Part shown: in pieces, positions 57,817 through 64,000 of the stretch
How positions within the stretch are numbered: the stretch's first letter is position 1
Layout: each line of letters starts with the position of its first letter
Source: Arthrobacter sp. ES3-54
GTDB lineage: Bacteria > Actinomycetota > Actinomycetes > Actinomycetales > Micrococcaceae
Assembly (NCBI RefSeq): GCF_029504395.1
Contig: NZ_JAQFIF010000001.1
Location: forward strand, 310,001-374,000
Direction: 5' to 3'
Length of the DNA: 64,000 nucleotides
Notes under the pieces: model-generated
What the model saw: the letters and a program-made list of their open reading frames with translations, nothing else
Database searches by the model: none
Told to the model about the DNA's origin: nothing
Translations under genes and position numbers: made by a program

Positions 57817-58278
57817 CTACTGGCCGGCCTGATTGGCTGTGCATTCGGGGCACAGCCCGAAGATTTCCACCGTGTGCTCCACCGCGGTGAAGCCGTGCTC
57901 GTTCGCGATCCGCGCGGCCCAGGCCTCAACTGCAGGGGCTTCCACTTCCACCGCCTTGCCGCAGTTGCGGCACAGCAGGTGATGGTGGTGCCCGGTGACG
58001 GCGCAGCGCCGGTAGACCGCTTCGCCGTCGGCGTTGCGCAGGACATCCACCAGCCCGTCGTCCGCGAGGGACTGCAGGATCCGGTACGACGTGGCGAGGG
58101 ACACCGTGGTGCCGCGCTCCTGGAGGATGCGGTGCAGTTCCTGGGTGCTCACGAAGTCCGCCAGGTCGTCCAGGGCGGCGCTGACGGCGAGGCGCTGCTT
58201 GGTGACGCGTTGTTCCTTACCCTGCACGGGTGCCGAGGCCGGAGTCCGGCTGCTGCCGGCGGTGGTGCCTTGGGACAT
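57817..58278 (-). CDS. zur: Fur-family zinc regulator Zur
   Basis: 153 residues from ATG 58278. Winged-helix VSAALDDLADFVSTQELHRILQERGTTVSLATSYRILQSLADDGLV. Metal-binding C-terminal half with HHHHLLCRNCGKAVEVE and GLCPECTA (two Cys-x2-Cys structural-zinc knuckles). It should repress znuACB and other zinc-uptake genes when zinc is ample, acting at the palindrome before znuA. Its stop is 8 bp from the znuB stop (convergent). The identity among Fur paralogues comes from linkage to znu. Confidence 0.9.
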   Translation of the reverse strand: MSQGTTAGSSRTPASAPVQGKEQRVTKQRLAVSAALDDLADFVSTQELHRILQERGTTVSLATSYRILQSLADDGLVDVLRNADGEAVYRRCAVTGHHHHLLCRNCGKAVEVEAPAVEAWAARIANEHGFTAVEHTVEIFGLCPECTANQAGQ

Positions 58279-58384
58279 CGTGGAACTCGCTTCGTCAAGG
58301 ATTCGCGGGTGGGACTCGCTGCGGTGTGGTGGCAATGTCCAAGATTACCAGCCGGGGTCCGTGGACACTGTGGCGGCTGGTGCC

Positions 58385-58390
58385 TAGGCT
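58385..58390 (+). promoter_or_regulatory. -10 box of a probable leaderless MBL-fold hydrolase transcript
   Basis: TAGGCT, then GGCCGG, then the ATG at 58397. No ribosome site is present. Confidence 0.45.
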
Positions 58391-58396
58391 GGCCGG

Positions 58397-59053
58397 ATGA
58401 AGCTGACCAAATTCACGCACGCCTGTGTCCGCCTCGAGCAGGACGGCCGGGTGCTGGTGTTTGACCCGGGCACATTTTCGGAGACGGATGAGGCCCTGGC
58501 CGGAGCACATGCCGTGCTCATCACCCACGAGCACGCGGACCATGTAGACGTCGACGCCGTCGCCGCGGCGTTGCAGTCGAACACTGCCCTTGAACTTTTC
58601 GCTCCGGAGGCGGTGGCCGCAACGCTTCGCGGCAAGGCGCCCGACGCCGGGAGCCGCATCCATGCAGCCGGCGCGGGCGAGGAATTTGAAACCGCGGGCT
58701 TCACGGTCAGGACATATGGTGGCCAGCACGCCCTCATCCACCCGCAGATCCCCGTCGTGGCCAACGTCGGCTACCTCGTCGACGGCAACGTCTACCACCC
58801 GGGGGACTCCTTCGCGGTTCCCGACGGCGTCGAAGTCAAGACGCTGCTGGTACCCATCCACGCCCCGTGGAACAAGGTGGGTGAAGTGGTGGACTTTGTA
58901 ATCGGCGTCCGCGCCCCGCAGGCCTTCCCGATCCACGACGCGCTCCTGAACGAGCTGGGCCGCGGCCTGGTGGAGGGACATGTCACCCGGATCGGCGCCA
59001 AGTACGGCACCGAGTACCGGCACCTCTCCAGCGGCGATTCCGTGGAGGTTTAG
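58397..59053 (+). CDS. Metallo-beta-lactamase-fold hydrolase (YtnP/UlaG-like)
   Basis: 218 residues. THACVRLEQDGRVLVFDPGTF, then the metal motif VLITHEHADHVDVDAV (HxHxDH, here His-Glu-His-Ala-Asp-His) and later PGDSFAVPDG and VPIHAPWNK. It belongs to the general beta-lactamase-like hydrolases with two metal ions; the substrate is unknown. It is divergent from zur. Probably leaderless. Confidence 0.85.
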   Translation: MKLTKFTHACVRLEQDGRVLVFDPGTFSETDEALAGAHAVLITHEHADHVDVDAVAAALQSNTALELFAPEAVAATLRGKAPDAGSRIHAAGAGEEFETAGFTVRTYGGQHALIHPQIPVVANVGYLVDGNVYHPGDSFAVPDGVEVKTLLVPIHAPWNKVGEVVDFVIGVRAPQAFPIHDALLNELGRGLVEGHVTRIGAKYGTEYRHLSSGDSVEV

Positions 59054-59098
59054 CCTAGGCGGCCGCACCGGCGGCAGGCCGACTGATCAGGCTGCGGC

Positions 59099-60205
59099 TC
59101 AGGCCGGCCAGACGCCGGTTCGGAAGAACTCGCGCAGCACGGCCTCGTGGGGCTCGGGATCCAGGCCTTGGGCGTCCAGCCACTCCGGGTTGTAGTAATT
59201 CCCGGCGTAGCGGTCCCCGGCGTCGCACATGAGGGTCACAACACTGCCCTTGCGGCCTTCCTCGATCATCGCCGCGATGAGCTGCCACACGCCCCAGAGG
59301 TTGGTCCCGGTGGACGGGCCCGCATGCAGTCCGGCATGTTCCCTGAGGTGTCGCATGGCCGCCACTGACGCGGCGTCGGGAACCTGGATCATGTGGTCGA
59401 TCACGGCTGGCACAAAACTCGGCTCCATCCGCGGCCGGCCGATGCCCTCGATGCGTGAAGGGGAAGCAGCCGCCGTTCCGCCGGCGGCGGGGATCCCGCC
59501 GTCGGGCCGACCGTCCCGCCAGCCCGGATAGAACGCGGAATTTTCCGGGTCGACGACGGCGAGCCTCGTCTCGTGGCGGTGATAGCGCAGGTAGCGGCCG
59601 ATCGTGGCGCTGGTCCCGCCGGTGCCGGCCCCGACCACCACCCAGCGGGGGACCGGGTGCTCCTCCATCGCCAGCTGGCCGAAGATCGACTCGGCGATGT
59701 TGTTGTTCCCGCGCCAGTCCGTGGCCCGTTCGGCGTACGTGAACTGGTCCATGTAGTGCCCGCCGGTGCTGCTGGCCAGATCCGCGGCGGCCTCGTAGAC
59801 CTCGGAGGCGTGGTCCACTAGGTGGCATGAGCCGCCGAACTGTTCTATCAGGGCGATCTTCTCGCGGCTGGTGGTCCGGGTCATCACGGCGATGAAGGGC
59901 AGGCCCAGCAGCTGCGCAAAATAGGCCTCGGAGACGGCGGTGCTGCCGCTGGAAGCCTCGACGATCGTGGTGCCTTCCCGGATCCAGCCGTTGACGAGGC
60001 CGAAAAGGAACAGCGATCGCGCCAGCCGGTGCTTGAGGCTGCCCGTGCGGTGCGTGGATTCGTCCTTCAGGTACAGCTGCACGCCCCAGTGGTCCGGGAG
60101 CGGCACCGAATACAGGTGGGTGTCGGCGGAGCGGTTGTTTTCGGCGTTGATCCGGCGGACGGCGTCGTCGGCCCAGACCCGGTCCTGCTGGTGCGCGGTG
60201 TTCAC
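59099..60205 (-). CDS. cds1: PLP-dependent cysteine-synthase-fold enzyme, Cds1-type L-cysteine desulfhydrase
   Basis: 368 residues. The PLP lysine is in [17 protein letters not shown] (near 59), with the phosphate cup [17 protein letters not shown] and [12 protein letters not shown]. The length and the [15 protein letters not shown] run match Cds1-like proteins of mycobacteria that release H2S from cysteine; that name is by resemblance. TAGGCT lies 6 nt before the GTG, so it is probably leaderless. It is divergent from a sulfurtransferase gene, 48 bp away, a plausible sulfur pair. Confidence 0.8.
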   Translation of the reverse strand: MNTAHQQDRVWADDAVRRINAENNRSADTHLYSVPLPDHWGVQLYLKDESTHRTGSLKHRLARSLFLFGLVNGWIREGTTIVEASSGSTAVSEAYFAQLLGLPFIAVMTRTTSREKIALIEQFGGSCHLVDHASEVYEAAADLASSTGGHYMDQFTYAERATDWRGNNNIAESIFGQLAMEEHPVPRWVVVGAGTGGTSATIGRYLRYHRHETRLAVVDPENSAFYPGWRDGRPDGGIPAAGGTAAASPSRIEGIGRPRMEPSFVPAVIDHMIQVPDAASVAAMRHLREHAGLHAGPSTGTNLWGVWQLIAAMIEEGRKGSVVTLMCDAGDRYAGNYYNPEWLDAQGLDPEPHEAVLREFFRTGVWPA

Positions 60206-60253
60206 CGCTACAGCCTACCGGGGGCGGCGGGACGCCGAAGATAGAGTGGGGAA
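60206..60253. promoter_or_regulatory. 48-bp divergent promoter between cds1 and the sulfurtransferase gene
   Basis: It contains TAGGCT at 60212-60217 (minus strand, 6 nt before the cds1 GTG) and TAGAGT at 60242-60247 (plus strand, 6 nt before the sulfurtransferase ATG). Both genes would be leaderless and their -35 regions overlap. Confidence 0.5.
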
Positions 60254-61126
60254 ATGGACACCCTTCTCAATGCCGTTGCCCTCAAAGACCGGCTGGACGG
60301 CGCCGGCGACACCGGCCAGCGCACAGTGCTCCTTGACGTTCGCTGGGCGCTCGGTGACCCGCACGGTCACGACCACTACCTGCGCGAACACATCCCCGGA
60401 GCCGTTTTCGTGGATCTCGCCACCGAACTCGCCCGACCCGCGGAGCCGCGACGAGGAAGGCATCCGCTGCCGCCGCTGGAGCAGTTCCAAGAGTCCGCGC
60501 GCCGCTGGGGCATCAACGACGGCGACGCCGTTGTAGCGTACGACGACAGCGGCAACATGGCCGCCGCCCGGCTGTGGTGGATGCTGCGCAACGCCGGATT
60601 CCGGCAGGTTCACCTGCTCGACGGCGGCCTGGCCGCCTGGCGTGCCGCAGGGTTCGAAGTGGCGGAGGGGCCCGAACAGCCCTTGCCCGGAAACGTCACC
60701 CTGTCCGAGGGCCACATGCCCGCGATCGACGCCGAACAAGCCGCCACCTGGGGCCGGCAGGGGCTGCTGTTGGACGCCCGGGCGGCCGAACGGTACCGCG
60801 GGGAAATCGAACCCGTGGATCCCCGCGCCGGCCATATCCCAGGCGCCGTGAGTGCCCCCACCACCGGAAACCTGGAGACCGACGGGCGTTTTCTTGGCCC
60901 GGCGGAGCTGCGGGCGCGCTTCGAGCGACTCGGCTACAGAGCGGACGTTCCCACCGCCGTGTACTGCGGATCCGGGGTGACGGCGGCCCACGAGATCGCC
61001 GCCCTCGAGGTCGCCGGCTTTTCCGCGGCCTTATACCCGGGATCATTTTCGGAGTGGTGCCAAGGTGCCGCGAACGATGTTGTCACCGGACCCGAACCGT
61101 ATGGCGGGGACGCGGCTTCACACTGA
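60254..61126 (+). CDS. sseA: Two-domain sulfurtransferase (rhodanese / mercaptopyruvate type)
   Basis: 290 residues, two rhodanese domains. The first has LLDVRWALGDPHGHDHYLREHIPGAVFVDL, the second LLDARAAERYRGEIEPVDPRAGHIPGAVSAP and the active loop YCGSGVTAAHE with catalytic Cys near 237. CGSGVTA is the mercaptopyruvate-type loop rather than the thiosulfate form. It moves sulfane sulfur from 3-mercaptopyruvate or thiosulfate to a thiol acceptor. Divergent from cds1. Confidence 0.88.
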   Translation: MDTLLNAVALKDRLDGAGDTGQRTVLLDVRWALGDPHGHDHYLREHIPGAVFVDLATELARPAEPRRGRHPLPPLEQFQESARRWGINDGDAVVAYDDSGNMAAARLWWMLRNAGFRQVHLLDGGLAAWRAAGFEVAEGPEQPLPGNVTLSEGHMPAIDAEQAATWGRQGLLLDARAAERYRGEIEPVDPRAGHIPGAVSAPTTGNLETDGRFLGPAELRARFERLGYRADVPTAVYCGSGVTAAHEIAALEVAGFSAALYPGSFSEWCQGAANDVVTGPEPYGGDAASH

Positions 61127-61197
61127 ATGCCAGCAGGAGGGCCGGCCAGTTCGCGGGTAGCCGCAGGGCCTGATCCTCTCAGGCGGTCAGTGATTTC

Positions 61198-62085
61198 CTA
61201 GGCTGCCGGCATCTCTTTGAGCCTGCCGCGCTTCAGCGTTTTCGCCTGGTGCAGGAGCCGGCGCCGGTGTCGGGACTCCGGCTGAACCGTGGCTGAAGGA
61301 CGGAGGGGCGTCCCCGGCAGTGGAGGTGCGGTGGAGTGGTACATGTGGCCGGTGGGGGTGGCGAGTTCGATGGTGTGGCGGCTGTCCCCAAGTGCTGCGG
61401 CGGATACTGGGTGGGCGCTCCAGCCGAGGGCTTCTTTGGTGTGGTTGCAGGCTTCGCAGAGACCCGCGCCGTTGTCCGTCGTGGTCGCGCCGCCGGTGTG
61501 GTGGGGGGGGATGTGGTCCAGGTGGCGGATCGGGGCGTCGCAGTAGGGGGTGCGGCAGGTGTCGTCGCGGGCCTGGATGTACCGGCGGTGCCCGGGCGGG
61601 AAGAGCCGGGCGCGCCAGTCCATGCCGATGAGCTCGCCGCTGCAGGGGTGGGTGTAAAGCCGGCGGAGCGAGAGTCGGAACGCGGTGTCATCGGCCCTCC
61701 CGCCCGCGCCACCGGGTCCAGGGGAACTGCCGGGTTCAGTGGGACCTCCGGTTGGTTCGCCGGGTTCCTGTGGACCATTTTGTCCGGGCGAGCCGACGCC
61801 GACGGCGCTGTCTTTAGCCTTGGTGCCGTTGATGAGGGCGCGGGCCCAGCCGGCGGGGACGGTGCCGTAGCCGGGGAGCCGGGCCGGCTCACTGTCACTC
61901 TGGAAGAGGGTGCGGTCGATCATGATGAGCTGGATTTCGACTCCGGTGATCCCGCCCGGGGTGCCGGTGGTGCGTTCGACCAGGGTGTCGGCCATGGCCT
62001 GGCCGCGGGAGCGGGGGTCCCCGGTGGCGCGAAGGGTGTCGGCGTGCCGGCTCAAGGCCCGCCGCGGCACAAGAATCCTCCGCAT
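61198..62085 (-). pseudogene. 5'-truncated DUF222-HNH endonuclease remnant
   Basis: The 295-residue frame covers only the second half of the DUF222/13E12-type proteins common in actinobacteria (normally about 450-550 residues). It joins mid-DUF222 at about [27 protein letters not shown], has a Gly/Pro-rich linker, and ends with a complete [26 protein letters not shown] and [16 protein letters not shown]. The first 15-20 residues look unrelated. The upstream 250 bp does not encode the missing part in any frame I can read. Likely a decayed copy; expression possible but unproven. Confidence 0.72.
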
Positions 62086-62352
62086 CGAACTACTCAGCGT
62101 CGCGAAACGATATCGGAATCGCGTCGTGCTCCCCGCTTACGCTCCGCTGTGGGCCAGCCTGTGTCATTAATCGATTGTTTTCCGAGGCATCCAAGTCGTC
62201 GGGCTAGCTACGTGCGCCTCCCGCCGCGTCGGACACGTTCCCCCGCCTGGGCCCCCTGTCCGATGGAATACGCTCGGAATTCAGTCTGGGACGAAAGCTT
62301 CTTACGGACGGACCCTGCCGGCTCGTCTGACGGAACAATGAAGGATTAGTGC
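62086..62352. other. Gap upstream of the HNH remnant
   Basis: 267 bp with no credible gene and no recognised hairpin. It contains the expected site of the lost DUF222 5' half. The last bases carry AAGGA before the hypothetical gene. Confidence 0.4.
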
Positions 62353-62742
62353 ATGGACGACGCACCCGAATTTGTCAGGTACCAAGCAACACAAGTGAAT
62401 ACCCGCGGGATCTACGTCGGGATATTCGGCTCGGCCAACGGATTGGCGAGCAATGGAAAGCTAAGCGATGAGGACCACCAGTGGTGGCAGGATGCGAATG
62501 CCTGGTACGACGCCGCCTATCCCGACCCCAACCTCATCGATCCCACCGTCTACGACCGTACGCGAAACCCGCACGCCCAAGCATGGTTTAAGGCCGGCGC
62601 CGCGCACCTGCTGGCCAGGATCCCCGGCTACTTGAATCTGTTGGACCGCTACGGAGTGCAATGGGAAGAACTTCGTTCACCAACCCCGGGGCATCTCCTC
62701 TATGAAGACGACGTTCAGGTGGTCGTGGACCCGCATCGCTGA
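62353..62742 (+). CDS. Hypothetical protein (129 residues)
   Basis: ATG 62353 has AAGGA 7 nt upstream. The sequence is soluble, rich in Trp, Tyr, Asp and Pro (DEDHQWWQDANAWYDAAYPDPNLID, NPHAQAWFKAGAAHLLARIPGYLNLLDRYGVQWEEL). No signal peptide, no membrane span, no known catalytic motif. The acidic C-terminal LLYEDDVQVVV looks like a beta-strand. Codon use looks normal for the region, with a slightly lower GC than neighbours. It is between two gene remnants, so it may have arrived with accessory DNA. Function unknown. Confidence 0.7.
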   Translation: MDDAPEFVRYQATQVNTRGIYVGIFGSANGLASNGKLSDEDHQWWQDANAWYDAAYPDPNLIDPTVYDRTRNPHAQAWFKAGAAHLLARIPGYLNLLDRYGVQWEELRSPTPGHLLYEDDVQVVVDPHR

Positions 62743-62884
62743 GTAGTATTCCCGCACGACGAGGTACCTCAGCGGGCGTGCAGCTCACCGGATCGTAAGA
62801 TGGCCGCCATGCCTCGTATCCTCGTGACGCGCATCGTCGGGCCGCCACACAAACCTGGGCAGAGGAATCGCGAAAATGACAAAG
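62743..62884. other. Short intergenic stretch
   Basis: About 140 bp between the hypothetical gene and a gene remnant. Small frames on both strands look like noise. No clear hairpin. Confidence 0.35.
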
Positions 62885-63150
62885 TCATCGTCTCTGAGAG
62901 GGCTTAGTCTTCGATACTTGAGGGATCCAGCAGCGCACCGTGTCGCGATATTGCTGGAATTCTTCGCCGAACCGTTCCTTCAGGTCAGATTCCTCGAGCG
63001 GCCTGACGGCGTAGTTCCACCCCAGCGCGCCCACGACGTGGCAGCCCCCATGCTTAGGGACGCCCCAGCCCGCTTCGGTTGTGATCGTGGCGTATACCGC
63101 CAGTACGACGGCGACGACGCCGCGTCCCAAGCGTCGAGCCACCCAAAGTG
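62885..63150 (-). pseudogene. Remnant of an isoprenylcysteine methyltransferase-like membrane protein
   Basis: The frame ends WNYAVRPLEESDLKERFGEEFQQYRDTVRCWIPQ, the C-terminal signature of ICMT/NnrU-type methyltransferases (EE-x2-L-x3-FG-x2-F-x2-Y-x7-WIP). Just before it is a short hydrophobic piece with LAVYATITTEAGWGV that looks like an N-proximal helix of the same family. The central part with the SAM- and substrate-binding loops is missing, so an internal deletion of a few hundred bases is inferred. The 5' end is approximate. Not likely functional. Confidence 0.55.
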
Positions 63151-63172
63151 GAATACATGCCGGGACCGGGGG

Positions 63173-63178
63173 TAGCGT
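63173..63178 (+). promoter_or_regulatory. -10 box of a probable leaderless alcohol dehydrogenase transcript
   Basis: TAGCGT, then CAACGT, then the ATG at 63185. Same spacing as the other probable leaderless genes here. Confidence 0.4.
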
Positions 63179-63184
63179 CAACGT

Positions 63185-64000
63185 ATGACACCTGGACGTC
63201 CCGTACCCCCGCCCCTTGCCAAGCCGCTGCCGGATCTCGACACCGCCGCGAACACCGACGCGAGCACCACCGCGGGCAGCGCCGCGCAGACCGCCGGCCC
63301 CACCCTGGCCGCCGCGTACGGTGCCACCGCACCGGATAGCGGACTTGTTCCCTTGACCGTCTCCCGCCGGGCACCGAAGGCGGACGACGTCGAGATCGCC
63401 ATCGAATTCTGCGGACTGTGCCACTCGGACGTCCACGCCACCCGGGGCGAATGGGGTGGCGACACGTACCCGTTGATCCCGGGCCATGAGATTGTCGGCC
63501 GGGTCTCCCGGCTCGGTTCCGACGTCGACGACTTTACGATCGGTGAGCGCGTGGGCGTGGGCTGCATGGTGGACTCCTGCCGCGAATGCGACAGCTGCCT
63601 GGACGGCCTCGAGCAGTATTGCGAAAAGGCTCTGGTGGGAACCTATGGGGCCAAGGATGCGCGCAACGACGGCGCCATCACCCAGGGCGGGTACGCCACG
63701 TCGATCGTCGTGGACCGCAACTATGTCCTGCGGGTTCCGGAAACCCTGGACCCCGCCGCCGTCGCGCCCCTGCTGTGCGCAGGCATCACCACGTATTCGC
63801 CCCTGAACCACTTCGAGGTCGAGGAAGGCGACGTGGTCGGAGTCGTCGGTCTGGGCGGCCTTGGCCATATGGCCGTCAAGATCGCCAAGGCCATGGGCGC
63901 CAAGGTCAAGGTCTTCACGACGTCGGAGAACAAGTTCGCCGCGGCCCGCGAGCTGGGCGCCGACGACGTCATCCTCTCCACCGACCCGGCCGCGATGGAG
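63185..64000 (+). CDS. Zinc-dependent NAD(P) alcohol dehydrogenase, YahK/cinnamyl type, 3' part outside window
   Basis: 272 residues visible, still open at the window edge. After an Ala/Thr/Pro-rich N-terminal extension of about 40 residues comes the catalytic site CGLCHSDVH (Cys and His near 75-83) and GHEIVG. The structural zinc lobe follows as CRECDSCLDGLEQYC, and the NAD(P) fold as GVVGLGGLGHMAVKIAKAMGA. It oxidises or reduces alcohols and aldehydes with NADP(H). The extension is unusual; it is kept because the -10 box sits 6 nt before this ATG. TTG or GTG starts nearer the fold are possible. Confidence 0.88.
   Translation, partial: MTPGRPVPPPLAKPLPDLDTAANTDASTTAGSAAQTAGPTLAAAYGATAPDSGLVPLTVSRRAPKADDVEIAIEFCGLCHSDVHATRGEWGGDTYPLIPGHEIVGRVSRLGSDVDDFTIGERVGVGCMVDSCRECDSCLDGLEQYCEKALVGTYGAKDARNDGAITQGGYATSIVVDRNYVLRVPETLDPAAVAPLLCAGITTYSPLNHFEVEEGDVVGVVGLGGLGHMAVKIAKAMGAKVKVFTTSENKFAAARELGADDVILSTDPAAME

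Noticed and set aside
62885..63868. Single long minus-strand gene over the start of the alcohol dehydrogenase
   Set aside because: Only the part up to about 63150 has protein-like sequence; the rest is antisense to a clear dehydrogenase.

Overview
The window looks like chromosome of a high-GC actinobacterium of the family Micrococcaceae, most likely Arthrobacter or Pseudarthrobacter. The reasons are the GC-rich codon use, GTG and TTG starts, a SigR/RsrA-type sigma and anti-sigma pair, the 24-residue ribosomal protein bL37, the fused Kgd-type 2-oxoglutarate decarboxylase/dehydrogenase, a SAM-IV riboswitch, and a tmRNA tag reading AESKRTDFALAA. This assignment is inference from gene content; no database search was run.

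Layout. 1-10433 is a surface-polysaccharide region: WecB-type epimerase (cut by the window edge), DUF6541 membrane protein, five glycosyltransferase-type genes counting the one after galE, a PglK-like ABC flippase, a DUF2304 protein and an acyltransferase. 10565-15886 carries two secreted GH25 lysozymes with different C-terminal repeats (FG-GAP/VCBS and LGFP). galE (16164-17207) and a GT2 gene follow; the 3' end of the GT2 gene is repeated in tandem downstream. 18398-23170 is a Tad/Flp pilus locus without a visible prepilin peptidase. 23311-28823 is a core block: prfB, ftsE-ftsX-M23 hydrolase, smpB and ssrA. 29025-32710 holds a GH13 enzyme and small stress-type or unknown genes.

32840-35674 is one minus-strand metal/halide unit: mntH, mntR and two crcB genes, with a dyad upstream of mntH. 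35808-38359 is a SAM-IV riboswitch, a class V aminotransferase and a methyltransferase. Next come hisN, rsgA-aroA, a DoxX protein, the SigR-like sigma with its ZAS anti-sigma and a matching upstream promoter, bL37, a PadR-DUF4097 unit with three repeated boxes, an SGNH hydrolase, kgd, and divergent guaB1. A pair of CNNM/CBS transporters follows a leader with nested helices. znuA-znuC-znuB and convergent zur form a zinc module headed by a 37-bp perfect palindrome. The right end has an MBL hydrolase, a divergent cds1/sulfurtransferase pair, two gene remnants, a hypothetical gene and an alcohol dehydrogenase cut by the window edge.

No rRNA, tRNA, CRISPR array, insertion sequence or prophage was found. 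The best leads are regulatory and repeat structures: a family of probable leaderless promoters (TANNNT 6-9 nt before the start codon of about ten genes), short tandem repeats at gene edges, the unassigned leader at 52306-52370, and the 58-bp repeat of a gene 3' end.
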